Shown here piece by piece: positions 1-9,198 of a DNA stretch of 64,000 nucleotides. Source of the stretch: Pacificispira sp965223125 (lineage in GTDB: Bacteria; Pseudomonadota; Alphaproteobacteria; UBA8366; Aestuariispiraceae); assembly GCA_965223125.1 (NCBI GenBank), contig OZ244984.1:2170001-2234000 (forward strand), given 5' to 3'. The position numbers and the translations under genes were made by a program. Below the pieces are notes generated by a model. It saw only the letters and a program-made list of their open reading frames with translations, searched no databases and had not been told where the DNA came from. Each line of letters begins with the position of its first letter. Position 1 is the stretch's first letter.

Positions 1-719
1 AGGCTGAAATCCAGCCGCAGGGCATCGGCGGAAACATAGGCGATCAGGACCATCAAGATATGGGTTGCCACGGCCAGCGGGAATATCGTCATCGCCTCGC
101 CGGGATGCCGCAGCAATCGGGCCAGAAGACGCGACAACCGAATGATGAAGACACGCCCTGCGCCACCGAACCCGGTTTCAGAAAGGCGGGCGATGCCGAA
201 CACAGCCAGTAGCCCTGCACCGAAGGCAGCCAGGACCAGGGCAAATCCCAGTACCGCACTGTTTTCCGTTGTGCGCTGCATCAGGAGCGGCAGGCCGATG
301 GCGATCAGCAGGGCGAGGCCGATCAATCCGGTGATCCGATCCAGAACGACCCCAGTCACGGCCTGGCCAAGTCCGGAGGAATAGGAGCGGGCGCGGTAGA
401 TGCGCATGACATCGCCCCCAACCGCGCCTGGCAGTGCCTGATTGAAAAACATGGCCTCAAGGTAGAACCGGTATGATTTGCCATAGGGCATGGTGACCCC
501 ATCCAACCGTTGCAGCCGCCGCCAGCGCTCGGAATTCAGGGCAAGTTGGATGAAAATCAGGATGATTGATCCGGCGATGCCCAACAGGGCAGCGCTTTGC
601 AGACGGGCCACGACGTCCGAGAAGTCAAGCTTTCGGGCAATCAGCCAGAACAGCGCCAATGTCACGGCGATCTTCAACGCGATCATCAGAAATTTGCGCC
701 TGGTGGCGGCTTCAACCAT
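1..719 (-). CDS. UPF0104/LPG-synthase-like integral membrane protein, 3' end outside window
   Basis: The minus strand is open from an ATG at 719 to the left edge, so the C-terminus lies outside the window. About 239 residues are seen. They contain repeated hydrophobic segments (residues about 10-25, 40-58, 122-140, 150-168) and the family-typical stretch with FFNQALPGAVGGD at about 90-102, as in the transmembrane part of lysylphosphatidylglycerol synthase/AglD-like proteins (PF03706). Proteins of this family sit in the inner membrane and act on lipid-linked aminoacyl or glycosyl groups; the substrate cannot be told here. An in-frame ATG at 761 would add 14 residues; neither start has a strong ribosome binding site. 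It is transcribed in the same direction as the regulator gene to its right, with a 150-base gap. Confidence 0.75.
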   Translation of the reverse strand, partial: MVEAATRRKFLMIALKIAVTLALFWLIARKLDFSDVVARLQSAALLGIAGSIILIFIQLALNSERWRRLQRLDGVTMPYGKSYRFYLEAMFFNQALPGAVGGDVMRIYRARSYSSGLGQAVTGVVLDRITGLIGLALLIAIGLPLLMQRTTENSAVLGFALVLAAFGAGLLAVFGIARLSETGFGGAGRVFIIRLSRLLARLLRHPGEAMTIFPLAVATHILMVLIAYVSADALRLDFS

Positions 720-869
720 TGCGCCGGGTTTCCCAAGGAGATGTGACAGGTGGATCCGCATCCATCCCGCGCTGCATAGCCTCTTCGTCCCGGCTTGGCA
801 ACTGAACCCCGGATATCCGGCGGGCAATCATTGCCATTCGCCGTTTATCCGACACTCCCGTGAGGTCGG

Positions 870-1967
870 TCAAATATCATCCTCATTGAGGTCTTCGCCC
901 TCAAAATCCTCATCATCGAAGTCTCCCTCCGTCGCTCCTTCTTCAGAACCGGTCCCGTCGAAATCCTCCTCGTCGCTTTCTTCTTCCGGGGCACCGGGGC
1001 CGCGGCGTTCGGCGCGCGGCGTGCGACCGAACATGTCGCGATAGCATTTCGAGAAATGGGAGGCGGAGGTGAAGCCGCTGGCAAAGGCGACTTCGGTCAC
1101 CGGCATCGTTGTCTGGGTCAGCAGCGTCTTGGCCCGGTTCAGACGCAGGCGCAGATAATAGCGGGCCGGGCTGGTGTTCAGATAGCGCCGGAATAGCCGC
1201 TCCAACTGGCGACGGGACAGGCCAACACGGTCGGCGATTTCGTCGCGGGTCAGCGCTTCCTCGGTATGGCGCTCCATTTCGGAAATCGCCCGGATCAGTT
1301 TTGGATGGCTGATCCGCAGTCGGGCCTGCAAGGGCAGGCGCTGGTCGTCATGGCCTTCGCGCATCCGCTCGTGCATGAACTGCTCGGCCACGGCTGCGGC
1401 AAGATCCGCGCCGTGTTTGGTTGAAATCTCCTGCAGCATCATGTCGAGGCCCGCCACGCCACCGGCACAGGTAAAGCGGTCGCGGTCGATCTCGAACAAT
1501 TCGGCGCGCACATCGAGATCGGGATATTCCTCGGTAAAGCTGTCCAGGTTTTCCCAATGGATCGTGCAGCGATACCCTTTCAACAGACCTGCATGGGCCA
1601 GAACATGCGCGCCGGTGCAGATCGCGCCGATATGACTGCCCTCCCGTGCCCAGCGCCGCAGCCAGCCGAAAACGGCATTGTCCTTGTAGACATGGGCGTC
1701 GATCCCGGAACACAGAATGACATTGCTGGGAGGAAGCTGATAATCCGCAACGGACCGGTCGGTGCCGATCGGAAAGCCGTTGGAGGCCTGCACCGGGTCA
1801 CCATCGCGGCTGGCGGTCTCCCATTTATACAGGATCTTGCCGCTGATCCGGTTGGCCAGCCGCATTGGCTCTACGACACCCGACAAGGCGATCAGGGAGA
1901 AGTTCGGAATCAGCACGAAGACCACACGATCCGGCCCCGATCCCGCAACGGGTTTCAACATCCGCAT
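870..1967 (-). CDS. GlxA/GbdR-family AraC-type transcriptional regulator
   Basis: The 365-residue protein has a DJ-1/PfpI-like (class I amidotransferase-like) N-terminal domain (about 15-190, with the AICTGAHVLA nucleophile-elbow region near 115) followed by two AraC helix-turn-helix motifs (about 225-325, ending in SASHFSKCYRDMFGRTP). This arrangement is that of GlxA and GbdR, the activators of choline/dimethylglycine/sarcosine catabolism in pseudomonads. It is divergent from soxB, 295 bases away, which supports a role as regulator of soxBDAG; that is an inference. The last roughly 40 residues are an unusual tail made almost only of Asp, Glu and Gly with EEESDEEDFDG and DFDDEDFEGEDLNEDD, absent from typical members, which end soon after the second helix-turn-helix. 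Confidence 0.88.
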   Translation of the reverse strand: MRMLKPVAGSGPDRVVFVLIPNFSLIALSGVVEPMRLANRISGKILYKWETASRDGDPVQASNGFPIGTDRSVADYQLPPSNVILCSGIDAHVYKDNAVFGWLRRWAREGSHIGAICTGAHVLAHAGLLKGYRCTIHWENLDSFTEEYPDLDVRAELFEIDRDRFTCAGGVAGLDMMLQEISTKHGADLAAAVAEQFMHERMREGHDDQRLPLQARLRISHPKLIRAISEMERHTEEALTRDEIADRVGLSRRQLERLFRRYLNTSPARYYLRLRLNRAKTLLTQTTMPVTEVAFASGFTSASHFSKCYRDMFGRTPRAERRGPGAPEEESDEEDFDGTGSEEGATEGDFDDEDFEGEDLNEDDI

Positions 1968-2262
1968 ACAAATCGATCCTTCAGAACAAAGCCGCGCCCC
2001 TGTTTACCCTGAGCGACATGCGAAAACCCGTGAGAACGCCAATTTCTTCCGGAGCAGGGGCGGATCGGGTTAAAACCCGTCACACCCAAGTTTCCGATTT
2101 GCGCCAATGTCGCTATGAGCGTGATTGGAATTCTTGTCAATCCGCGTCATGAGGTTGGACTCGGGCACCGTCGCAATCCTGTCTAAGCCTGTCGCAGTTC
2201 TGAAAGGGTCTGTCGACCCGTCGTTCTATGCATGGGGTCTGATCTCCATAGGATTCGTGACC

Positions 2263-3507
2263 ATGAAGAAGTATTCCATCTTCGCCATCGCCCGCAACGC
2301 GCGGACCCACCATGAGAACTGGGAGCGCGCCTGGCGCAGTCCGGACCCGAAGCCGCATTACGATGTCGTGATCATCGGCGGCGGCGGCCATGGCCTGGCG
2401 ACCGCCTATTATCTGGCGAAGGAATGCGGCATCACCAATGTCGCAGTATTGGAAAAAGGCTGGTTGGGCGGCGGCAATACAGGTCGGAATACGACAATCG
2501 TGCGCTCCAACTACCTCTGGGATGAGTCGGCCGCGCTCTACGATCACGCCGTCCGCCTGTGGGAGGGCCTGAGCGACGAATTGAACTACAATGTGATGTT
2601 CTCCCAGCGCGGCCTGCTCCACCTTGCCCATAATGTGCACGACATGCAGGAAATCGGGCGGCGCGGCAATTCGATCTATATGAACGGCATCGACAGCGAA
2701 TTCCTCTCCCCCGGTCAGGTGAAGGAGATGGTGCCGATCATCAATCTGAACTGCCGCTATCCGGTAATGGGCGCGCTTCTCCAGCGCCGGGGCGGGACGG
2801 CGCGCCACGATGCCGTCGCCTGGGGCTATGCCCGTGCGGCGGATTCGATGGGTGTCGACATCATTCAGAATTGTGAAGTCACCGGCTTTCGGATCGAGAA
2901 CGGGGTCGTCAAAGGGGTTGAGACCACGCGCGGTTCCATCGGGGCTGGCAAGGTCGGGGTTGTTGCTGCCGGGCATTCTTCCGTTGTCGCCGAAATGGCA
3001 GGGTTCCGCATGCCGCTGGAGAGCTTCCCGCTGCAAGCCTTCGTCAGCGAACCGATGAAACCCATTGTTGATTGCGTCATCATGTCGAACGCGATCCACG
3101 CCTATATCAGCCAGTCTGACAAAGGCGAACTGGTAATCGGCGGTTCGGGTGATCCCTATATTTCCTATTCACAGCGCGGCAGCTTCGATCAGATCGAGCA
3201 TGTCGTCGGCCCGGTGATCGAACTCTATCCGATTTTCAGCCGGGTTCGGATGCTGCGCCAATGGGGCGGCATCACCGATGTGACCACCGACCGCTCACCC
3301 ATCATGACCAAAACACCGGTGGAGAATATGTTCTTCAACTGTGGCTGGGGTACCGGTGGGTTCAAGGCGACGCCCGGCTCCGGCCATGTTTTCGCCCATT
3401 CCATCGCCAAGGGTGAGATGCACCCGGTCGCCGCCCCCTTCTCCATGGATCGGTTCCATACCGGTGCCCTGATCGACGAAGCGGCCGCTGCCGCCGTCGC
3501 GCATTGA
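2263..3507 (+). CDS. soxB: Sarcosine oxidase subunit beta
   Basis: This 414-residue subunit carries FAD and FMN and catalyses oxidative demethylation of sarcosine to glycine in the cytoplasmic heterotetramer. It begins MKKYSIFAIARNA, matching the family N-terminus, and has the dinucleotide-binding motif GGGGHG at residues 39-44 followed by EKGWLGGGNTGRNTT. The frame is open farther upstream (to 2125) but the start at 2263 fits the family length and has AGGA about ten bases upstream. It is the first gene of soxBDAG; 12 bases separate it from soxD. The 295 bases before it, shared with the divergent regulator, should hold the promoter. Confidence 0.95.
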   Translation: MKKYSIFAIARNARTHHENWERAWRSPDPKPHYDVVIIGGGGHGLATAYYLAKECGITNVAVLEKGWLGGGNTGRNTTIVRSNYLWDESAALYDHAVRLWEGLSDELNYNVMFSQRGLLHLAHNVHDMQEIGRRGNSIYMNGIDSEFLSPGQVKEMVPIINLNCRYPVMGALLQRRGGTARHDAVAWGYARAADSMGVDIIQNCEVTGFRIENGVVKGVETTRGSIGAGKVGVVAAGHSSVVAEMAGFRMPLESFPLQAFVSEPMKPIVDCVIMSNAIHAYISQSDKGELVIGGSGDPYISYSQRGSFDQIEHVVGPVIELYPIFSRVRMLRQWGGITDVTTDRSPIMTKTPVENMFFNCGWGTGGFKATPGSGHVFAHSIAKGEMHPVAAPFSMDRFHTGALIDEAAAAAVAH

Positions 3508-3519
3508 GGAGTTAGACGC

Positions 3520-3858
3520 ATGTTTCTTGTAAAATGCCCCTGGTGCGGTTGGCGGGATCAGACCGAATTCGGATATGGCGGAGAAGCGCATATCGCCCGA
3601 CCGCTGGAAACCGACCAGATTTCGGACAAGGAATGGGGTGATTACATCTATACCCGCTCCAACACCAAGGGAGTGCATGCCGAACGCTGGGTCCATACAC
3701 AGGGCTGCGGGCGCTGGTTCAATGCGATCCGACATACCGTCACCGATGTGATGTGGGACAGTTACAAGATGGGTGAGGACGCGCCGACTCCACCGACGGA
3801 CTGGGACGGCCTGACTTGCTGCGACGATCTCAAGAAGGCCGAAGGGCACGCCAAATGA
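3520..3858 (+). CDS. soxD: Sarcosine oxidase subunit delta
   Basis: The 112-residue protein is the small zinc-binding subunit of heterotetrameric sarcosine oxidase. The zinc ligands of the family are all visible: Cys6 and Cys9 in CPWCG, His59 and Cys63 in HTQGCGRWF. A GAGG sequence just after the soxB stop serves as ribosome binding site. The gene overlaps soxA by the ATGA arrangement (soxA ATG 3855-3857, soxD TGA 3856-3858), so the subunits are translationally coupled. Confidence 0.95.
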   Translation: MFLVKCPWCGWRDQTEFGYGGEAHIARPLETDQISDKEWGDYIYTRSNTKGVHAERWVHTQGCGRWFNAIRHTVTDVMWDSYKMGEDAPTPPTDWDGLTCCDDLKKAEGHAK

Positions 3859-6800
3859 GCCAGACCTATCGCATCGAGGGCAAGGGGCGGGTTGACCGCA
3901 GCAAGCCGCTGACTTTCAGCTATGATGGCCAATCTTACAGCGGCTTTGCAGGAGACACGCTCGCCTCAGCGCTGCTGGCCAACGGGGTCAAGCTGGTCGG
4001 GCGCAGCTTCAAGTATCACCGTCCGCGTGGCATCATGAGTGCGGGTTCCGAGGAACCCAATGCGCTGGTTCAACTTGAGACCGGCAATCGTACCGAACCC
4101 AATACCCGCGCCACGGTGGTCGAACTCTATGACAGACTGAGTGCTGCCAGCCAGAATTGCTGGCCGTCCGTCAAATTCGACATCCAGTCGGTAAACCAGA
4201 AGATCGCGAAACTGTTTCCTGCCGGTTTTTACTACAAGACCTTCATGTTCCCGGCTTCCTGGTGGACGCCGGTCTATGAGAAGATCATCCGCCGAGCGGC
4301 GGGTCTGGGCAAATCGCCGATGGAGGCGGACCCCGACCGCTACGAACAGCGCTTCGCCCATTGCGACGTGCTGGTGGTCGGTGGCGGACCCGCCGGTCTG
4401 GCCGCTGCCCTGGCGGCAGGCCGCAGCGGCGCGCGTGTCATACTGGCCGATGAACAGGCCGAAATGGGTGGCTGGCTGTTGAGCGACGATGCCACCATCG
4501 ACGGCAGACCAGCCCTGGACTGGGTGGAGAAAACTCTGGCCGAACTGCGCCGTCTGGATGGGGTGACAATCCTGCCGCGCACCACGGTTTCGGGCTATTA
4601 TGACTATAATTACCTGACCGCGCTGGAACGGGTGACCGATCATCTGGGCCCACAACAGGATACGCGCATCCCCCGTCAGCGGTTCTGGAAGATCCGCGCG
4701 AAAAAGGTCGTGCTGGCGCAGGGTGCCATCGAACGCCCGCTGGTTTTCGCAGACAATGATCGTCCCGGCATCATGCTGGCTGCGGCACTGCGCACCTATA
4801 TCAACCGCTATGGCGTGCTGCCGGGTCGGCAAGTGGTGGTCTTCACCAATAACGATACCGCCTATCAGACCGCGCTGGATGCCTATGCCGCGGGGGCGGT
4901 CGTGGATATCGTCGAACTGCGGGACGACCCGACCGGGCCGCTGGTCGCAAAGGCCGAGGCGGCGGACATTCGCATCCACAAGGGCCACGCCGTCGTTGCT
5001 ACCAAGGGCAAGCATGCCCTCAGCGGCTGCGAGATCGCGAAACTGTCCACTGACGGCAAATCCGTCGCGTCAGATACGATCTCCATCGGCTGTGATATCC
5101 TGGCCAATTCCAATGGCTGGAACCCGTCGGTGCATCTGTGGAGTCAGGCGCGCGGCAAACTGACCTGGGATGCGGAACAGAACTGTTTCGTCCCGGGCGA
5201 TGGCGGCCCCTGGAAGCCACTGGCCGCCGGGTCGGGTACGGGTGCCTATGCGCTGGGCGATTGTCTGGCACAGGGTTTCGCACAGGGCGCCGCCGCCGCG
5301 AAGGCTGCCGGTTTCGATAAAGTCGATGTGCCTCAGACCCCGGCAACGGAGCCGCTGGCGCTGGGGCCGGAGCGGATGGTCTGGACCGTGCCGGGCAAAC
5401 GGCCTCTCGGGCACGGCAAGGCGAAGCATTTCCACGACCACCAGAATGACGTCGTTGCCGCCGACATCCACCTTGCCGCTCGTGAAGGGTATCTGTCGGT
5501 GGAACACCTGAAACGCTATACAACGACCGGCATGGGTACTGACCAGGGCAAGACTTCCAACGTCAATGCGCTGGCGATCATGGCAGAAATCCGCAACGCG
5601 GCGATTCCCGAAGTCGGCACCACAACCTTCCGCCCGCCCTATACACCGATTACATTCGGCGCGGTCACCGGACAGAATCGCGGGCCTTTGTTCTTACAGG
5701 AACGCACGACGCCGATGCACCCCGCTCATGTCGAGAATGGTGCGGTCTTCGAAGATGTCGGTGACTGGAAGCGTCCCTGGTATTTCCCGAAAGGTCCGGA
5801 GGGCAAGCGGGAGACGATGGACGAGGCGGTCCTGCGAGAATGCCGTCAGGTGCGCGAGACGGTCGGCATGCTGGATGCCTCGACATTGGGCAAGATCGAC
5901 ATTCAGGGCAAGGATGCCGCCGAGTTCCTGAACTGGATCTACACCAACAAATGGGACAACCTGCAGCCGGGTCGCGCCCGCTACGGGCTGATGCTGAACG
6001 AACATGGCATGGTCTTCGATGACGGGGTGACGACGCGGCTTGCCGAAGATCACTTCCATATGACGACGACGACCGGCGGTGCGGCGCGCGTGCTGGGCTG
6101 GCTGGAAAACTGGTCCCAGACCGAATGGCCGCAGATGGAGGTCTACATGACTTCCGTCACCGAGCAATGGGCAGTCTGTACCATCACCGGGCCGAAATCC
6201 CGCGACTTGCTGGCCAGCGTCACCTCGATCCCGCTCGATCCGGAAACCTTTCCCTTCATGGCGATGCAGGAAGGTGATGTGGCGGGCGCTCCGGCGCGGG
6301 TTTACCGGATCAGCTTCACCGGCGATCTGGCCTATGAAATCAACGTGCCTGCCCGCTATGGCCTGCATGTCTGGCGAGCGCTGCAGGAGGCGGGCAAGGA
6401 CCACGACCTCTGCCTCTATGGCACCGAGACGATGCATGTCCTGCGCGCCGAGAAGGGTTTCATCATCGTCGGTCAGGATACCGACGGGACGGTAACGCCG
6501 ATGGATCTGGGCATGAACTGGATTGTGTCAAAGAAGAAGGATGATTTCCTCGGACGGCGGTCCTTCTCCCGCAGTGACACGAAACGGGAAGGTCGCAAGC
6601 AACTGGTCGGCCTGCTGACACAGAATCCGAACTTCATCCTGCCGGAAGGAGCGCATGTGGTGGAGGAGGTCAAACCAAAGCCGCCGATGAAGACGCTGGG
6701 CCATGTCACGTCGAGTTACTATAGCCCGAATGTCGGTCGTTCCATTGCGCTGGCATTGGTCGCCGATGGGCATAACCGCAAGGGTGAGACCCTGTCGGTT

Positions 6801-6884
6801 CCGATGATGAATGGCCGGGTGGAGAAGGTCACGATCACCGATACGGTATTCTTCGACAAGGAAGGGGTACGGTCCAATGGCTAG
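3855..6884 (+). CDS. soxA: Sarcosine oxidase subunit alpha
   Basis: This 1009-residue subunit binds NAD and tetrahydrofolate and passes the methyl group of sarcosine to folate as 5,10-methylene-tetrahydrofolate. Order of domains: an N-terminal 2Fe-2S-like fold (about 15-110; RSFKYHRPRG), a FAD/NAD-binding oxidoreductase domain with VVGGGPAGLAAALAAG near 172-187, and a C-terminal aminomethyltransferase (GcvT-like) domain from about 610 onward (TDGTVTPMDLGMNWIV). The length is normal for the family. The start was taken at MSQTYRIEGK because it overlaps the soxD stop and matches the family; an ATG 39 bases upstream is in frame but lies inside soxD. Confidence 0.96.
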   Translation: MSQTYRIEGKGRVDRSKPLTFSYDGQSYSGFAGDTLASALLANGVKLVGRSFKYHRPRGIMSAGSEEPNALVQLETGNRTEPNTRATVVELYDRLSAASQNCWPSVKFDIQSVNQKIAKLFPAGFYYKTFMFPASWWTPVYEKIIRRAAGLGKSPMEADPDRYEQRFAHCDVLVVGGGPAGLAAALAAGRSGARVILADEQAEMGGWLLSDDATIDGRPALDWVEKTLAELRRLDGVTILPRTTVSGYYDYNYLTALERVTDHLGPQQDTRIPRQRFWKIRAKKVVLAQGAIERPLVFADNDRPGIMLAAALRTYINRYGVLPGRQVVVFTNNDTAYQTALDAYAAGAVVDIVELRDDPTGPLVAKAEAADIRIHKGHAVVATKGKHALSGCEIAKLSTDGKSVASDTISIGCDILANSNGWNPSVHLWSQARGKLTWDAEQNCFVPGDGGPWKPLAAGSGTGAYALGDCLAQGFAQGAAAAKAAGFDKVDVPQTPATEPLALGPERMVWTVPGKRPLGHGKAKHFHDHQNDVVAADIHLAAREGYLSVEHLKRYTTTGMGTDQGKTSNVNALAIMAEIRNAAIPEVGTTTFRPPYTPITFGAVTGQNRGPLFLQERTTPMHPAHVENGAVFEDVGDWKRPWYFPKGPEGKRETMDEAVLRECRQVRETVGMLDASTLGKIDIQGKDAAEFLNWIYTNKWDNLQPGRARYGLMLNEHGMVFDDGVTTRLAEDHFHMTTTTGGAARVLGWLENWSQTEWPQMEVYMTSVTEQWAVCTITGPKSRDLLASVTSIPLDPETFPFMAMQEGDVAGAPARVYRISFTGDLAYEINVPARYGLHVWRALQEAGKDHDLCLYGTETMHVLRAEKGFIIVGQDTDGTVTPMDLGMNWIVSKKKDDFLGRRSFSRSDTKREGRKQLVGLLTQNPNFILPEGAHVVEEVKPKPPMKTLGHVTSSYYSPNVGRSIALALVADGHNRKGETLSVPMMNGRVEKVTITDTVFFDKEGVRSNG

Positions 6885-7458
6885 CCAGCACGCTCTACAG
6901 GCAGCCCAGACACCGCTGATCGGGCGTGCACCCATCGAGGCACAAGGGGTCACGATCCGTGAACTGCCGCTTGCCGGTAAGGTCACACTGCGCGGCAACG
7001 CCGACGATCCGGCCTTCGCCAGCGCCGCCAAGACGGTACTCGGTGTCAATCTGCCGGTTACCCCGCTTGGTTCTGCAGAAGCCGGGGAAACGCGCGTCTT
7101 CTGGAAGGCTTTCGACGAATGGCTGATCTGGACTGCACCCGGCGCGGAAAACGCTCTGATCGCTGCCCTGCGTGATGCCCTAAAGGGTCAGCGTCACGCC
7201 GTCGTTGATGTCAGTGACTATTACACGATCCTGCGCATCGATGGCCCGAACAGCAAAACGCTGCTTTCCAAGGGCTGCGTCATTGACCTCCACCCGCGCG
7301 CCTTCACCCCCGGCCAGGCCACCGGCACCGGCTTCCATCACGCGACGATCTTCATCACCAAGAATAATGAAGAGAGCTTCGATGTGATGATCCGATGGAG
7401 CTTCGCCGACTATCTCTGGCTCTATCTGGCGGATGGCGTTCTGGAATGGCAGGACTGA
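6877..7458 (+). CDS. soxG: Sarcosine oxidase subunit gamma
   Basis: The 193-residue protein is the structural gamma subunit of heterotetrameric sarcosine oxidase. The family-typical C-terminal part is clear: WLIWTAPG, VVDVSDYYTILRIDGP, LLSKGCVIDLHPRAF and FDVMIRWSFADYLWLYL. It starts inside the end of soxA (8-base overlap), as expected for a coupled operon. No purU, glyA or folD follows; the next genes are an unrelated toxin-antitoxin pair. Confidence 0.93.
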   Translation: MASQHALQAAQTPLIGRAPIEAQGVTIRELPLAGKVTLRGNADDPAFASAAKTVLGVNLPVTPLGSAEAGETRVFWKAFDEWLIWTAPGAENALIAALRDALKGQRHAVVDVSDYYTILRIDGPNSKTLLSKGCVIDLHPRAFTPGQATGTGFHHATIFITKNNEESFDVMIRWSFADYLWLYLADGVLEWQD

Positions 7459-7489
7459 CTGGTGGGAGGCTGACCGATTCGACTATTTC

Positions 7490-7520
7490 TTGATTATCCG
7501 TAACAACAAGCGTATATACG
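7490..7520 (+). promoter_or_regulatory. Promoter with operator-like palindrome for the toxin-antitoxin pair
   Basis: TTGATT at 7490-7495 and TATATA at 7513-7518 are separated by exactly 17 bases, a good sigma-70 promoter. The -10 box lies inside the perfect 10-base palindrome CGTATATACG (7511-7520). An operator on the -10 box is the usual arrangement for antitoxin autorepression. The strong ribosome binding site AGGAGG follows at 7525-7530, ten bases before the antitoxin ATG. Operator function is inferred. Confidence 0.6.
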
Positions 7521-7540
7521 GATCAGGAGGGAAAATCGGA

Positions 7541-7756
7541 ATGACTGACAAGACCATCAGGCGAACCATCAAGGGCGTTGGCAACAGCGCGATGATTCCC
7601 ATTCATCGCGCCGATCTAGACGATCTGGATGCGCGGATCGGGTCCACTGTGCAGGTGACGATCCGTAAGATAGATGATCATTATGACATGACGCGCCAGT
7701 CTGCGAAGCGCATGCGGCAGCGGTTTCCCCGAACGCTCGAACTGTTGGGCAAGTGA
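7541..7756 (+). CDS. Antitoxin of the AbrB/MazE/PemI type
   Basis: This 71-residue protein has a swapped-hairpin AbrB-like N-terminus (RRTIKGVGNSAMIPIHRADL) followed by a short polar tail (SAKRMRQRFPRTLELLGK) that would wrap the toxin. It would bind its own promoter and neutralise the downstream Doc-like protein. The ATG at 7541 was chosen because AGGAGG stands ten bases upstream; the frame is open back to 7433 but those codons overlap soxG and lie before the promoter. It overlaps the toxin gene by GTGA. Confidence 0.75.
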   Translation: MTDKTIRRTIKGVGNSAMIPIHRADLDDLDARIGSTVQVTIRKIDDHYDMTRQSAKRMRQRFPRTLELLGK

Positions 7757-8148
7757 GCGGATTTGTCTGGCCCGACCGTCAGGCGCTCATGGATGATTTC
7801 GCGGAGTATTTCGAAGAAATCGGTGAGGTTCTGACCATAGTCTCTCCGGACGATCTGGAAGCAGGGTTTGATCGTGCCGCAACCGCGGAAGGCTATCTTG
7901 ATAGCCCGGACGCGGCAATTCTGGCGGCGATCCTGTTCGACGGCGTTGCGACCAGACACCCTTTGTTGGATGGCAACAAGCGTCTGGCCTGGCAAAGCAT
8001 GACCACATTTCTGGATATGAATGGAATTTGGTTCGATCCGCCGGAATACGCCGCCTATGAGGCCGCCATCGCCACCGTTACGGGAAAGAAAACAGTCGAG
8101 GATCTGGCCCGCTTCATCCGTGACCATACCAGCCCATGGGACGGGTGA
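7753..8148 (+). CDS. doc: Doc-type toxin (Fic/Doc fold)
   Basis: The 131-residue protein contains HPLLDGNKRLAW at about residues 69-80, the Doc version of the Fic motif HxFx(D/A)GN(K/R)R, within an all-helical protein of Doc length. Doc enzymes phosphorylate EF-Tu and stop translation when antitoxin is lost. It begins with GTG overlapping the antitoxin stop. Pairing Doc with an AbrB-type antitoxin instead of Phd is a known variation. All core motif residues are present (H, D, G, N, K, R), so it looks active. Confidence 0.82.
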   Translation: MSGFVWPDRQALMDDFAEYFEEIGEVLTIVSPDDLEAGFDRAATAEGYLDSPDAAILAAILFDGVATRHPLLDGNKRLAWQSMTTFLDMNGIWFDPPEYAAYEAAIATVTGKKTVEDLARFIRDHTSPWDG

Positions 8149-8348
8149 AACTGCAAATGAAAAGACGCCCCGCCCCTGTCTACTGGACCATGGCCATGGC
8201 GGTGCAGGAATTCTCCAGCCCATTCCGGTCAATCTACCCGTTCTCCTGATTTCTGATACCTATCTACAGTTCCATGGCACCTTGGCTCGAAAGGGTGTTA
8301 AATGATCCGAGTTGGTACTGTAACGGTGCGAGAGATAGGGTCGATTGG

Positions 8349-9089
8349 ATGTTGAAGGATTTGGAGAGGATCGCCGGGAAAGTGGCGAATGCACCGCGGC
8401 CACCTTTGCCGGACGGCATGATCGAAGTGATGCCAGATCTGGATTCACCGGAAATGCTGCTGGGCGAAACCGATGCCGCCTATCTGCCTGCCGGGGTCGT
8501 CGTCGAATACAGGGATGATCAGAATCAAATGAGCGTGCGCCGCGTGACACTGGTTTCGGCGGCACCCGATGGTGAAGATCCGAGCTTCACCGGCTTTTGT
8601 CATAGCCGTCAGGATATGCGTCGCTTCCGCTTCGCCCGCCCGTTGACGATCATAGACCCGCATGGTGCCGCAAGTTCTTATGGCTCGCCAATCGAATTTC
8701 TGGATCGATTCCGCTATGACGGTGACACCAAGGGCCCGAATGCGGCAATGTACAGAATTCTCAGCACCGTGCGCGACGAACTCATGATTCTGATGTTCTT
8801 CTCGCGCTGTGACGGTTACCTGCATCCGGCGGAACAGTCCGTGGTGATGTCCTTTATCCGTGAGGCCTGCGGCGAGTTGGAAATCCCGGACGACGCGGTC
8901 TGGGAGATCGTTCGCAGGCTCTATCCGGATTCCCGCACCATGCTCAACAGCGCTCGGCATATTATTGCAGAAAAAGGGCTCGACAGGCTGACGATGCTGC
9001 AAAAGACCATCCGTACCCTGATAGAGGCAGATGGTATCGTCCACAGCGACGAAGCGTTGCATGCAATTGAATTATCCTTTTTGAAGTAA
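8349..9089 (+). CDS. Protein with WYL-like and TerB-like segments, unknown function
   Basis: About 246 residues. The middle (about 50-125) holds a small beta-rich segment with VVVEYRDDQNQMSVRRVTL and FCHSRQDMRRFRFARPLTI, resembling WYL/SH3-like ligand-binding domains. The C-terminal half (about 140-246) is helical with two acidic repeats, FSRCDGYLHPAEQSVV and LIEADGIVHSDEALHA, typical of TerB-like proteins, whose DG..H..E repeats bind metal. I assign no function. The start at 8349 is chosen because TAGGG lies eight bases upstream; an in-frame ATG at 8274 (271 residues) has no ribosome binding site. It lies 109 bases before the amidoligase gene in the same direction. Confidence 0.6.
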   Translation: MLKDLERIAGKVANAPRPPLPDGMIEVMPDLDSPEMLLGETDAAYLPAGVVVEYRDDQNQMSVRRVTLVSAAPDGEDPSFTGFCHSRQDMRRFRFARPLTIIDPHGAASSYGSPIEFLDRFRYDGDTKGPNAAMYRILSTVRDELMILMFFSRCDGYLHPAEQSVVMSFIREACGELEIPDDAVWEIVRRLYPDSRTMLNSARHIIAEKGLDRLTMLQKTIRTLIEADGIVHSDEALHAIELSFLK

Positions 9090-9198
9090 CGGTATTCCAA
9101 TTATCAGAACGTATCCTCCTTCCTGGCAGTGGGTTAACCTCTGGTCGGGATGGATTCCGCCTTTAATTTCTGCGAAGCAGACCTATCTTTGACAGGCA

